Below are positions 23,117-33,984 of a stretch of DNA of 64,000 nt, piece after piece. Origin of the DNA: Arsenophonus sp046530765. Lineage in GTDB: Bacteria > Pseudomonadota > Gammaproteobacteria > Enterobacterales > Enterobacteriaceae. Below the pieces are notes generated by a model. The model had not been told where the DNA came from, searched no databases, and saw only the letters and a program-made list of their open reading frames with translations. The stretch lies in contig JBHEQS010000002.1 of NCBI GenBank assembly GCA_046530765.1, positions 124,001-188,000 of the forward strand, given 5' to 3'. The translations under genes and the position numbers were made by a program. How positions within the stretch are numbered: position 1 is the stretch's first letter; the number at the start of each line of letters is the position of its first letter.

Positions 23117-23298
23117 AATTAATACAGTGATAATTTAAATCATAAATGAAATAATTTTAAAATGTTTACAAATAAACACCATTAGATTAGCTTTAATATG
23201 TTAAGATTGTTAAAAAGCCAACATTGATGTTACGAAAATTACTGGAAACTAATAATTGAAATGTTAGAATTTTTTTAAGCAATCGAGTGAATTTTAAA

Positions 23299-24597
23299 AT
23301 GAGTAAAAATGTTGTTGTATTGGGTACTCAATGGGGCGATGAAGGTAAGGGGAAAATAGTTGATTTGCTATCTGAAAATGCTAAATATATTGTTCGTTAT
23401 CAAGGAGGCCACAATGCTGGTCACACTATTGTTGTAAATGGCAAAAAAACTATTCTTCATCTTATTCCATCAGGTGTTTTGCGTGAAAATGTGATAAGTA
23501 TTATTGGAAATGGTGTAGTATTAGAGCCTAATACGCTAATACATGAAATAAACAAATTAGAATCTAGTGGCGTACCAGTTCGTAAACGTCTTAAAATTTC
23601 TCCAGCATGTTTATTAATCATGCCATATCATGTAGCATTGGATAATGCATATGAAAGAGCTCGAGGTAATCAGGCTATAGGAACTACAGGTCGCGGTATT
23701 GGTCCAGCTTATGAAGATAAGGTTACTCGTCGTGGATTACGAGTTGGTGATTTGTTTAATAAAAAAACTTTTGCAGAAAAACTTAAAGAAATTCTTGATT
23801 ATCATAATTTTCAATTAGTAAATTACTACAATGCTCCAGCAATAAATTATCAAAAAATATTATGTGATATCATGGTTATTGCAGATATTTTAACAACTAT
23901 GACAGTTGATGTAGCTGATTTGTTATATAAAGCTCATGAAAAAGGAGAATTAGTAATGTATGAGGGTGCGCAGGGAGCGCTATTGGATATTGATCATGGC
24001 ACATATCCATATGTAACCTCATCAAACACAACTGCAGGTAGTGTTTCTACTGGATCTGGCTTAGGACCACGTTATATTGATCATGTTTTAGGAATATTAA
24101 AAGCTTACTCTACTCGTATTGGTGGTGGTCCTTTTCCAACAGAGTTATTAGATAAAACAGGAGAATATCTTCGTATAAAAGGAAAAGAAGTTGGTGCAAC
24201 AACAGGTCGTCGTCGTCGTACTGGTTGGTTAGATATTGTTGGTATTAATCGTGCAGTTCATATCAATTCTCTTTCTAGTTTTTGTTTAACTAAGCTAGAT
24301 GTATTGGACGGTTTGGATGAAGTAAAACTTTGTATCTCTTATCGCAAACAAGATGGCACCGAATTAACATTAACACCATTGGTAGTAGAGGAATGGGAAG
24401 ATTTAGAACCTATATATGAAATATTACCTGGATGGAGTGAAAGTACTTTTGGAATAAAAGAATATAATAAATTACCCAAAGCAGCTATTAATTATATTAA
24501 ACGAATTGAGGAATTAACTGGGATTCCGATAGATATTATTTCTACTGGACCAGATCGCGATAAAACGATAATTTTAAAAAATCCATTTGATTTATAA
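23299..24597 (+). CDS. purA: Adenylosuccinate synthetase
   Basis: PurA joins IMP and aspartate using GTP, the first committed step to AMP. The frame is open to a GTG at 23287, but the ATG at 23299 gives 432 residues, exactly the E. coli length, and the correct N-terminus. The phosphate loop GDEGKGK lies at residues 13-19, with catalytic Asp14 and His42 (in GGHNAGHT). The IMP-binding TTGRGIGPAYEDK and the C-terminal TGRRRRTGWLD and STGPDR guanine site are all intact. It stands alone between hflC and the decayed nsrR. Confidence 0.97.
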   Translation: MSKNVVVLGTQWGDEGKGKIVDLLSENAKYIVRYQGGHNAGHTIVVNGKKTILHLIPSGVLRENVISIIGNGVVLEPNTLIHEINKLESSGVPVRKRLKISPACLLIMPYHVALDNAYERARGNQAIGTTGRGIGPAYEDKVTRRGLRVGDLFNKKTFAEKLKEILDYHNFQLVNYYNAPAINYQKILCDIMVIADILTTMTVDVADLLYKAHEKGELVMYEGAQGALLDIDHGTYPYVTSSNTTAGSVSTGSGLGPRYIDHVLGILKAYSTRIGGGPFPTELLDKTGEYLRIKGKEVGATTGRRRRTGWLDIVGINRAVHINSLSSFCLTKLDVLDGLDEVKLCISYRKQDGTELTLTPLVVEEWEDLEPIYEILPGWSESTFGIKEYNKLPKAAINYIKRIEELTGIPIDIISTGPDRDKTIILKNPFDL

Positions 24598-24639
24598 TTT
24601 TTATCTAAATAAAAACGATTAATTAGTTATACATAAAAT

Positions 24640-25150
24640 TTAACTATTACTTATATCTACTAATTAATGTCAGCTAATTTACTTATATAGTTTATTAAAA
24701 AAATAAACTATATCTATTATAGATATGATCTATTTAATCAATATTAAAATATGTCCTTATATTTTTATGTTAAAATCATATAATAGTAAATATAAAACAA
24801 GTTTTATTTACTATGGCTTTTAAATATTTATTTATATGTCGACATTATACAGTAGTAAAATACCAACATTTATAAACTTATTAGTATTTATTGTAATTTG
24901 TATAATCATATAATAAAAAAATTATTAATCAATTAATTCGAGATAAATTTATTCCTATTATCGATAGGAAAATAGTATAATTTATTTATTTGAGTTTATT
25001 AAATAAATACTGATAATTAAGTTGTTTGCCTCTTGGCACCTCTAACATTAATAAATTGGTATAGTAATTTTTCTGTATTGTTTTTTCTTGTTAATTAAGC
25101 ATACATTAAACTATTAGATTAATTATTTTAAAAAATTAATTAAATAAACA
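24640..25150 (+). pseudogene. nsrR: Remnant of nitric-oxide-sensing repressor NsrR
   Basis: NsrR is an iron-sulfur repressor of nitric-oxide defence genes, encoded between purA and rnr in E. coli, as here. At 25021-25080 the frame reads VVCLLAPLTLIN and then WYSNF, matching NsrR VVRELEPLSLVN followed by CSSEF; the cluster-ligand cysteines are lost. At 24904-24930 NHIIKKLL matches NHMVKIIN of the helix-turn-helix, and further positions continue in step. Near 24645 a trace of LTSFTDY can be seen. The reading frame is broken by stops and shifts. This is the clearest relic in the window. Confidence 0.85.
24685..24713. repeat. Hairpin inside the nsrR remnant, downstream of purA
   Basis: A 12-base-pair stem (24685-24696 with 24702-24713) closes a five-base A loop about 90 bases after the purA stop. 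The stem is AT-only apart from one G-C pair, and no T tract follows, so its role as a terminator is uncertain. Confidence 0.4.
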
Positions 25151-25257
25151 CTTACTAACTAACATTATAAAAATAACAACTGACTTTATAGGTTTTATTA
25201 AACGATATGCCTAGTGTATTTATAGTGTATTGATCGATATAGCAATCGGAGTTGTTG

Positions 25258-27504
25258 ATGAGAAAAGATCATTATAAATATCGAGATATAACAAAATATT
25301 ATTCACCAATCGCAAGTCGTAAGCATATCTTAGATATGTTATCAAAATTTAATTTACCAGTTAGTCACAAAAAAATTGCTCGAGTATTAAAGTTAACTAA
25401 AAAAAAAGATTTAGAAAGTTTGCGTCGCCGATTATTAGCAATGGAACGTGATGGTGAATTGCTATATACTAGCAGTAAATGCTATGTTTCACTTAATAGT
25501 CTTTATTTACTAAAAGGTGTTGTTATTGGTCATCGTAATGGTTTTGGTTTTTTGCAAGTAAAAGGTCAAAAAAACTATTTTTATCTTTCTACAAAAGAAA
25601 TGAGGAAAGCAGTACATGGTGATGTTGCTCTTTTTCAACTATCAGGAAAAGATTATCGAGGTCGTATAGAAGCCAGAATTATTAGAGTCCTAGTCGAACG
25701 AAATAATCATATTGTTGGACGTTATTTATTAAATTCTGGAATTGGATATGTTTCGCCTATAGATGCTCGACTATCATTCGATATTTTAATTCCTAAAGAT
25801 AAAGTAAATTCTGCCAGAATTGGAGATGTAGTTGTTGTTGATATGACTACTCGTCCAGCCTATAACTCTAAAGCTGTAGGAAATATTATTGAAGTATTTG
25901 GTGAAAGGATTGATATCAACATAGCAATAGAGATTGCATTAAGAACATATAAAATTCCATCTAGTTGGCCATTGCAAGTTAAAAAACAAATTGAAAATTT
26001 CTCAGAACATATTCCTTCATCAGCTAAAATAGGTAGAGTAGATTTATGTCATTTGCCTTTAGTTACAATTGATGGTGAAGATGCAAGCGATTTTGATGAT
26101 GCTGTTTATTGTATTTTGAACGATGATAGTAGTTGGTGCCTATTTGTTGCAATTGCTGATGTTAGCTATTTTGTACGACCAGAAACAGCTTTGGATAATG
26201 AAGCTATTAATCGAGGAAACTCAGTTTACCTTCCATCACGTGTAATTCCAATGTTGCCTGAAATTCTTTCTAATGTACTATGTTCATTAAATCCTAAAGT
26301 TGATAGACTTTGCCTAGTATGTGAAATGCAGTTATCAGATCAAGGGCATATTACTTCATCTAAATTCTATGAAGGTGTTATGCGTTCTCATGCAAAGTTA
26401 ACTTATTCTAAAGTATGGAAAATTTTACAAGGCGATCAAGAATTACGAAAAAAATATCAAGATATAGTGCTTCATCTGGAACATCTTCATCAATTATATA
26501 AAGTATTAAATAGAGCACGAGAAAAAAGAAGTGCAATATCTTTTGAATCTGAAGAAGCAAAATTTATTTTTAATACAGAAAATAATCTTGAACGAATAGA
26601 GATAGTTAAACGTAATGATGCGCATAAATTAATTGAAGAATGTATGATTTTGGCAAATATATCAGCTGCGTGTTTTGTTGAACAGAATAAAGAACCTAGC
26701 TTATACCGTGTTCATGATTTTCCAAAACAAGAAAATATTGCAAACTTACGTGCGCTATTTGGTAATCTTGGTTTGATATTACCTGGTGGAACAAAACTAC
26801 AATCGGCTGATTATGCTAAAATTATGAGAGAAGTCTCTAAACGTCCAGATCATGAATTATTACAAACAATGATTTTGCGATCAATGAAACAAGCTATTTA
26901 TTATCCTGAAAATAGAGGTCATTTTGGATTAGCATTAAAATCTTATGCTCACTTCACTTCTCCTATTCGTCGTTATCCAGATTTGGTATTACATCGATCA
27001 ATTAAATATATTTTATATGAAAAACATGAAAAAAATAAACATTTCTCTACACTAACTGGAGGTTGGCATTCCAATATTGATGAAATTTTGGAATTGAGTG
27101 AACATTGTTCAATGACAGAGCGACAGGCCGATAAAGCAGCAAGAGATGTATCTGATTGGTTAAAATGTGATTTTATGAAATCTCAAATAGGTAATATATT
27201 TACTGGCATTATAATAAGCGTCACTAATTTTGGATTTTTTGTACGTTTAAAAAATCTTTTTATTGATGGCCTAATACATATCTCTTCACTTGACAATGAT
27301 TATTATCAATATGATAATATAAAACAAAGACTTATTGGTAAGTATTCTGGAACAGAATATCACCTTGGTGATGAACTTGAAATTAAAGTTGAAGCTGTAC
27401 ACATTGATGAAAAGAAGATTGATTTTGAACTTATATCAACTTTATCTAAGATAAAGAATAGGCAAAAGAAAAAAAGTGAAAGTAAGAATAATTTAACAAA
27501 ATAA
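25258..27504 (+). CDS. rnr: Ribonuclease R
   Basis: RNase R is a processive 3'-5' exonuclease that unwinds and digests structured RNA, including rRNA and mRNA under stress. The start is the ATG at 25258, with GGAG six bases before it, although a TTG pair just upstream is in frame. The 748-residue product holds the N-terminal helix-turn-helix (RRRLLAMERDGELLYT), cold-shock domains, the RNB catalytic domain with the aspartate cluster IDGEDASDFDDAVY at about residues 271-284, and an S1 domain near the end. E. coli RNase R has 813 residues; the long lysine-rich tail after S1 is reduced to about 15 residues. Confidence 0.96.
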   Translation: MRKDHYKYRDITKYYSPIASRKHILDMLSKFNLPVSHKKIARVLKLTKKKDLESLRRRLLAMERDGELLYTSSKCYVSLNSLYLLKGVVIGHRNGFGFLQVKGQKNYFYLSTKEMRKAVHGDVALFQLSGKDYRGRIEARIIRVLVERNNHIVGRYLLNSGIGYVSPIDARLSFDILIPKDKVNSARIGDVVVVDMTTRPAYNSKAVGNIIEVFGERIDINIAIEIALRTYKIPSSWPLQVKKQIENFSEHIPSSAKIGRVDLCHLPLVTIDGEDASDFDDAVYCILNDDSSWCLFVAIADVSYFVRPETALDNEAINRGNSVYLPSRVIPMLPEILSNVLCSLNPKVDRLCLVCEMQLSDQGHITSSKFYEGVMRSHAKLTYSKVWKILQGDQELRKKYQDIVLHLEHLHQLYKVLNRAREKRSAISFESEEAKFIFNTENNLERIEIVKRNDAHKLIEECMILANISAACFVEQNKEPSLYRVHDFPKQENIANLRALFGNLGLILPGGTKLQSADYAKIMREVSKRPDHELLQTMILRSMKQAIYYPENRGHFGLALKSYAHFTSPIRRYPDLVLHRSIKYILYEKHEKNKHFSTLTGGWHSNIDEILELSEHCSMTERQADKAARDVSDWLKCDFMKSQIGNIFTGIIISVTNFGFFVRLKNLFIDGLIHISSLDNDYYQYDNIKQRLIGKYSGTEYHLGDELEIKVEAVHIDEKKIDFELISTLSKIKNRQKKKSESKNNLTK

Positions 27505-27553
27505 TTTTATGCAATAGGAATATAATATTGTAGATAAATAAAGTATTAAATTA

Positions 27554-27574
27554 AGATGCACATTTATTGCATCT
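27554..27574 (+). terminator. Small hairpin after rnr
   Basis: A seven-base-pair stem (27554-27560 with 27568-27574) lies 50 bases after the rnr stop. It is more GC-rich than its surroundings but lacks a T tract, so it is only a possible terminator. Confidence 0.3.
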
Positions 27575-27579
27575 AATAA

Positions 27580-28150
27580 CAAATTACTAATTATGTTAAA
27601 ATAGATAAAAAGTATAAATATTTATTATAAAAATAAGAATAAAATAAAACTAAAAATAAATCTAAAATTTATTTATTATATTTATTCTTTTATCAACAAA
27701 AAAATTACTACTGTTAATAATTAGAAAGCAATTAGTGAATTATAAGTAAAACTATTTATTATTATCTAACAAGTTTAAATTTTTCTAAAATATAAGATGT
27801 CGTGCTAAAAAATATGTACTTATATGATATAAAAATAAAGATTTATAGTTAATTATTTAATATATTTAAATAATTATGCATTATTGTAAATGTTAATAAC
27901 TATAGATTAATGTTGAAGTAAATATAAAAAGATAATAAAAATATTATAGTGAATATAAAAACTATCTAACAACACTAAGATAGTAATTCATGTATCACTA
28001 TACCAGTGTAATTATTATTTTTTATTAAATAAATTATTTTTAAATTAACATAATTAGTTCTCTGCCAATTATGTTTGTAAGTTTATATTAATATTGTTAT
28101 ATAATAATATTAATAATCTTATAATAAAAGTTATTAATTATGTTTCAAAC
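27580..28150 (+). pseudogene. rlmB: Possible remnant of 23S rRNA methyltransferase RlmB
   Basis: RlmB methylates G2251 of 23S rRNA and its gene follows rnr in E. coli. At about 28055-28090 one frame reads SLPIMFVSLY followed by a stop, resembling the SpoU motif ISIPMAGSVSSLN near the end of RlmB, at roughly the expected distance from rnr. No other motif was readable. The call is tentative and the limits are approximate. Confidence 0.35.
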
Positions 28151-29169
28151 TAATAATATAATATTAATTGTGTTTATTAATTTACAAAATCGTTATGATA
28201 AAAGATGTAAATTTGACTATATAAATATAAAAAAAATCACATATAAACATTAGAATTTATTTTTATTATTCTTGTTTACTAACATTATTTATCTTATTAT
28301 TAAATTAATAATGTGCAATAATAAATAGATAAAATTTTAACTTGATCCTATTGCAGATGCTTTGTAAAGCATTGTGTAGTTTATAAAAACTGATACTATC
28401 TTAAAATATTATTTTTTATAAAATAAAAAATATAAAATTTAATAACACTTGAATAAAATATGTTAGTATTAATATTTTAATTAAATATTTTTGTGTTCAG
28501 TAAAGCTATGTATATAAAAATGCTAATACTATTAATTTTTTCTTTATTAGTAACTCAACTATAGCAGAATTTACACTTCTAATAATAACAATTGGTGTTT
28601 ATATAATCAATATGAAGTTAACTAGTATCACAAATTTCAATATGATTTTCTTGTTCTTTATAAGTTTTTATTTTCAATGAAATAGTTTCTTAAATTTTAG
28701 ATGCTTTGCAATTATTTGATAAATTTACATAGAAAACTAATTTTTAAAGTTTTTATAAATTATATCATGATAATAATTAAATTCTACATAAAACTTTATT
28801 TGATGAAAATCTATATATTATATATTTTGTTATTTATTTGTTTTTAATTCTAATTTATTAACTACTAATGAAAAAATTTATAAATTAATAACAATTTTAT
28901 AATTAAAAATTATATAGTTGGCCAATCTTTATTTCTTTAATATTCAAATATATTTTTGAAAGATATTAATTTACTTTAAAATATAATTAATATCTAATAT
29001 TTGTAGTGTAATCAAATTAAGATTTTTATATTTTATGAAATAAATAAAAGTGATATTATCTCAAGTTTATTGTTAAACTTATTTATAAAATTATATTCTA
29101 TTTAATTGTTAGTTTTTATTTATAATTATAAAATAGCCATATAAGTTTAGTTTTAAATAAAGGATATTT
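28150..29169. other. Eroded interval before ppa, inversion junction
   Basis: No intact gene is seen. A small hairpin (ATGCTTT paired with AAAGCAT) lies near 28357-28372. At 28508-28570 an ATG followed by hydrophobic codons reads like a broken signal peptide (MYIKMLILLIFSLL, then a frameshift and AEF), and an open stretch continues to about 28680. I could not assign it. Gene order implies that one endpoint of the ppa-rpsF inversion lies between rnr and ppa. Confidence 0.4.
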
Positions 29170-29715
29170 ATGAACCTAAATAATGTACCGGCAGGAGAAA
29201 ATCTACCTGAAGATATTTATGTTATTATAGAAATTTCAGCTAATTCTGATCCAATAAAATATGAAGTAGATAAGAAATCGGGAGCTATCTTTGTTGATCG
29301 TTTTGTTTCTACCCCTATGTTTTATCCATGCAATTATGGTTATATTAATTGTACTATATCACTAGATGACGATCCAGTTGATGTTTTAGTCCCAACAACT
29401 TTTCCGTTACAACCAGCAACAATAATACGTTGTCGACCAGTCGGTGCATTAAAAATGATAGATGAATCTGGAGAAGATATAAAAATAGTTGCCGTTCCTC
29501 ATTTTAAATTAACTAAAGAATATGATTCTATTAAAGATATTAATGATTTATCTGATACATTACTAAATCAAATTAAATATTTCTTTAATCACTATAAAGA
29601 TTTGGAAGAGGGAAAATGGGTAAAAGTTTTAGGTTGGGAAAACTCTGATGTAGCAAAATCTGAAATTCTTTCTTCTTTTGATCGCTACGATAAGAATAAC
29701 AATAATATAATATAG
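29170..29715 (+). CDS. ppa: Inorganic pyrophosphatase
   Basis: Ppa hydrolyses pyrophosphate and so pulls nucleic-acid, protein and lipid synthesis forward. The product has 181 residues (E. coli 176). The signature DDDPVDVLVP at residues 66-75 supplies metal-binding aspartates, with further acidic residues at Asp98 and Asp103, and the family motifs YPCNYGYI and GKWVKV are intact. The extra residues are at the C-terminus and polar. An AAGGA site precedes the ATG. In E. coli ppa faces the opposite way relative to rnr; its orientation here is part of the evidence for an inversion of the ppa-rpsF block. Confidence 0.97.
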   Translation: MNLNNVPAGENLPEDIYVIIEISANSDPIKYEVDKKSGAIFVDRFVSTPMFYPCNYGYINCTISLDDDPVDVLVPTTFPLQPATIIRCRPVGALKMIDESGEDIKIVAVPHFKLTKEYDSIKDINDLSDTLLNQIKYFFNHYKDLEEGKWVKVLGWENSDVAKSEILSSFDRYDKNNNNII

Positions 29716-30572
29716 ATTAAACAATATTTAATTTATTATAAAATAATGCGATCTATTTATGTGTGATGTAAAAATTAGTTAGTTTATTATTTATAAATAA
29801 TTTTAATATAATAATTCTTTGTATATAGTTTTTAATATAAGTAAACTTAGCTTTTTAATGCTTACATAATCTGTTGGTAAAAAAAATTGTAAGTACTTAT
29901 GAGAAAAGATATAAAATGTTAGATATAATTATTCAAATATTTTTTGTAATAAACATTTACTGATATTAATAAGACAAGTATTTTAAGAGCTAGCATTAAA
30001 GTATGAAGATAGTCAAATAATTTTCTTAATTTGATAATTATAAACATAAATATTACATGTACATAAGCAAATAACTCTACATTATTCTAATGATGAACGT
30101 AACGTAGTGTAAACTTTCATGATCTTACTATTATAAGATAATACAATAAGTACTATAATTAATCTATTAGAATGTAAATTAGAAAAAGAATACTTTGTAA
30201 TATTATGGATTTGTAGTAATCATTCATTCAAAACACAACTTACATTTTGATGTTTGTAACAGTTCGAAAAAAATTATTATTAAAGTAAGACAAACTTCTT
30301 ATTAAAAAGTAAACTAGTTTAAAGAAAATTTATTTTGCCAATATCGATAGATTTCTATTATTACATAAATTAATATAAAATTTAAAAATAAAAAAAATAA
30401 AATCAGAATATTTTTTTGATAAAAGTCATAAGATAAATATAAAATATATAAAATTATATATTATCATAAGATATTTTTAATCTATTTATTTTATTCCAAA
30501 CTATCCTGAGTTAAATGAGGATAGAAAACTATTGAATCAGATCTATATCTTTGATAATAAAAGATTAATAAT

Positions 30573-30613
30573 ATAACATTTCAGTCTTTTTATAAGTAAG
30601 ACTGAAATGTTAT
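30573..30613. repeat. Hairpin with perfect 16-base-pair stem
   Basis: Bases 30573-30588 are the exact reverse complement of 30598-30613, enclosing a nine-base loop. Each arm carries three or four G or C bases, more than its surroundings. It lies 860 bases after ppa. Confidence 0.65.
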
Positions 30614-30738
30614 TTCTTCTCTGATAATACGACATTGGTTGAGAGTATATTAAAAATCTAATAATAAATGTTGTGAGATTATTATGAAAATACTATTGAC
30701 TTACAATATATAATGAAATATTGTAATTACTACATTAG

Positions 30739-30784
30739 AATTTTATTATTAAATTTAAATTAATTTAAATTTAATAATAAAATT
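30739..30784. repeat. Perfect 46-base palindrome
   Basis: The 23-base halves are exact reverse complements without a spacer and consist only of A and T. AT-only palindromes are easier to form by chance in such DNA, but 23 consecutive matches are well above what I would expect. Confidence 0.65.
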
Positions 30785-30879
30785 AACGAAATAACAGCAA
30801 TTGGCAAATTTTAGATAGATCAACTTTTTATGCACTTTAACTTAATGAATAGATGCACTAAATATTATCAGTTAATTAC

Positions 30880-30907
30880 TATAGATAATTTTATAAAATT
30901 ATCTATA
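30880..30907. repeat. Perfect 28-base palindrome
   Basis: The 14-base halves are exact reverse complements with no spacer, with one G-C pair per arm. It is the third inverted repeat within 340 bases. Confidence 0.6.
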
Positions 30908-30960
30908 CATTTCTAATTAAAGATCTTAGTAAACAAAACAATCCCAATAAAATAGTGCAC

Positions 30961-30994
30961 AATAACAAATATATATTAATATATATTTGTTATT
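30961..30994. repeat. Perfect 34-base palindrome
   Basis: The 17-base halves are exact reverse complements with no spacer. It lies 54 bases after the preceding palindrome. Confidence 0.65.
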
Positions 30995-32863
30995 AAAACA
31001 GCAAATTGCTTATAGTTTATTTAAAATAATTAAACAATGTTGTATATCAATAGATGAACTAATTTAATGTTTTCTAAAGAATAGAATATATATTTATAGA
31101 TAAAATTCATTTAAAGTTATTATTAGATATACTAATAATGTTATTCTAAACATAATGCAAGTTAAAGTGTTTGATGATAATTTTAGTGTTATAATTAATT
31201 AAAGTGGAATCTTTTCTCTTACAAGAAAAGTTAAAATTATACATAATACTAATGGAATGGATTAAATTTAGTTAGAATTAAAGAGACTAAATATAATAAT
31301 AAACTATTAATCAAAGAATTTTAAAAAGTACAAATTAATGAATAAATCTAATATTTAATTAACTCAAGGCAAAATTCATGAATATAATTATTATATTAAA
31401 TAATTCAATAAGATTAACGTAGTAATAAAATAAAATATACATATTCTATATTTTATTAGTTATTTTATATATTTAATATCTTAAAATTTATTTGAAACTT
31501 TATATATATAATTGTAAGTTAACAAGGAAAATATTTATTAATACTTTATAAAAATTATTTTGTTTTATAAATTTTAAAAGTTAACAGCCATTAATCTTGA
31601 AATAAATTAACAAATAATCAATTTATTTTAAATATTAACTACATGTTTCTTTCTTCTAAAGAAACATTATTAATTTTAATAATTAAGTGTATATTTAAAA
31701 GAAATTTTCGATTAACTTAAATTCTAGATTATAATAATATAGCTAAATTGATAAATATCTAAAAACTACTAAATATAATATTATAAATTTAATCAAAAGT
31801 TTTATTTTGAATATATATTCATATTTTATATTATTAAATAATATTATAATAATGTAATTTATAAAAAACACTACATTTTAAAAAAAAAGTTATTTATTTA
31901 GGAGTTGTTTAATTGGATGTAAAATTAATTTTTTCTAATACAAGTCTATTTATTACTTTATTAACATTATATCAAAGTTTCGTCTATCAATAATATTCAT
32001 TAAGTGTACATCCAATATGTTACGTTATTATATTTTCATTTTAGAGCAAATTATTAAAAAAATAGAAATCTAAAATAATATTTTTTTAAATTATCTAATC
32101 TATTTAATAATAAATATCTTCATATAATTATAATTTTTAATATATTAAAAATTTGAAATTCTAAAATTTTAATTAAAAATAAAAGATATTATTAAATATT
32201 TTAGATCTTATACATTTAATATTCGATAAGCAAATTATATTAATTTTATTATTTATATTTGTTATTATTAATTTTTATTTCATATCAAACGAATTATTTA
32301 ACTAAAAACTAAATATCTTTTTTATAAGAAACATTATATTAAAAATATGTAATAGAAATTTTATCATATTGCAAATTTGTAATATTGTCATTTAATATAA
32401 AATATTACCACAATTGAGTGTATCAAATAAAATATTATTATATTTTTGTAAAAAAAAATCTATCTATAACATTTGAATTTGTAAATAAAATGAAATAACT
32501 TTTTTATCTATATTTTATTTTATAATAATTATAATGGTAATATGTGATATATGTGTTTACATTAATTTATAATTATTTTTTATTTCAATATCTTTTCATT
32601 AAATTTTAATATATAATAAGAATATTATTAATCTTAAATTTTATCAGGGATAAATTAACTTTAAATTATTAATACTATTAATTTTTACAAATTTTAAAAT
32701 AGTTTGCAAAATACTAAAATATAAAACATTAAGTTAAATTTTAATACATAACAATAACATTCAAATATTAATCGAATATAATCATATCATTGTAAACATA
32801 AAATAAAATATAAGTCACTTGCGATATAAAATAGTATTATTACTATATATAATATATAGAGTA

Positions 32864-32893
32864 TATTGCTCTCTTATGTTTAAGAGAGCAATA
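32864..32893. repeat. Hairpin with 13-base-pair stem and TGTT loop
   Basis: Bases 32864-32876 pair perfectly with 32881-32893 around a four-base loop. The stem contains GCTCTC paired with GAGAGC, a strong GC core for this sequence, so the RNA hairpin would be stable on either strand. It may be a relic terminator. Confidence 0.6.
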
Positions 32894-32943
32894 AAGTTAT
32901 TAACACTAATTTAAACACAATAAATAATAATTTTAAAAATCAC

Positions 32944-32963
32944 AGAGTTTAATATTAAACTCT
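32944..32963. repeat. Perfect 20-base palindrome
   Basis: The ten-base halves are exact reverse complements. It lies 50 bases after the hairpin at 32864-32893; another ten-pair stem follows at 33153-33162 with 33171-33180. Confidence 0.5.
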
Positions 32964-33292
32964 ATAATTATGAATATTTCATCACATGTTTATATTAAAA
33001 TTTATATAATACTTACTAATATTTAAAATATGAGAATTTTAAAGTCGAAGTAACTATATTTTGCATATAACGCTAACGCTAATATAAGATTTAGAAAAGA
33101 TTTTATTACAACAATTTTATGTTGATTATCTGTATTAATTATTAATAAATTACTTATCATCACAGCGCAATGATGATAAGATAAAAAAATTATTTTTAAT
33201 AACACAAATTATTATTTGATCATATAAATTATTTTTTATGAAACATTACTAATTGATAATAAATTATCTTTTTCTATAATATCAATAATTTA

Positions 33293-33391
33293 AATAATAG
33301 TGACAGTGATTTGATTGTTCTTTTAATTTAATTATTTATCTTAAATTAATTAAATTAAAAGAACAATCACTACATGAGTACTACTATTATT
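33293..33391. repeat. Nested inverted repeat with perfect 23-base-pair inner stem
   Basis: The inner stem pairs 33312-33334 with 33347-33369 without a mismatch, around a 12-base loop. After an unpaired interval on each side, an outer nine-base stem pairs 33293-33301 with 33383-33391, and similarity continues outward with small offsets (ATCAAT near 33282 against ATTGAT near 33397). The whole could fold as one RNA or DNA arm of about 120 bases. It is not adjacent to a gene end: rplI ends 630 bases away. Confidence 0.65.
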
Positions 33392-33723
33392 GAAATTGAT
33401 TATCATCCAATTGATACATTCCATAAATTGAATGTAGTATAAATATAATTAATATATCCAGTTTTAATAACTTAATGATAAATCAATTTTTTCTCAATAA
33501 CTTGTAAATTTTATTTTTATTAAATATATAGTTACTATATTTATTTAAAATATAGTCATATTTTTACATGCTTTTTATTAAAACATATATTTAATTGAGT
33601 AAAATTTATTAATATCGATAACAAATAAAACTTAATTACATAATTTTAATAATTTATTTTTTAAACTTATCGCACTAACATAATCAGTTTAATTTATGAA
33701 GCTATTTGCAAATTAAGATAAAT

Positions 33724-33754
33724 TTGCTATTGATGTTTGCATCATCAATAGCAA
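33724..33754. repeat. Hairpin with perfect 12-base-pair stem
   Basis: Bases 33724-33735 pair with 33743-33754 around a seven-base loop, with several G-C pairs. It lies 264 bases beyond the rplI stop on the minus strand and could be a remote terminator. Confidence 0.5.
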
Positions 33755-33962
33755 TATTATAATCTATATAACTCAAAACTATTAATAAAAATTATGTTTT
33801 TTTTGTTTTATACCTATACATTAAGTAATTAAAATATAGCATATATTAATTGATATTGTTTATTTGGAATAAGGTATTATATTTTTAATAAAATAAAATT
33901 AATTATATTTTGTATTATTGGTTGATATGAGAATTTTTATTCTGAAAACAGAAATAAAATAG

Positions 33963-33984
33963 AAATAAATTTTAAAATTTATTT
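33963..33984 (-). terminator. Palindrome just downstream of rplI
   Basis: A perfect 22-base, AT-only palindrome lies 33 bases past the rplI stop on the minus strand. It is in the right place for the terminator of the rpsF operon, but the stem is weak and on the minus strand no T tract follows it. Confidence 0.3.

Noticed and set aside
33023..33205. A 60-codon open frame on the minus strand
   Set aside because: Its composition follows the local AT bias, it overlaps a ten-pair hairpin, has no ribosome-binding site and resembles no family.
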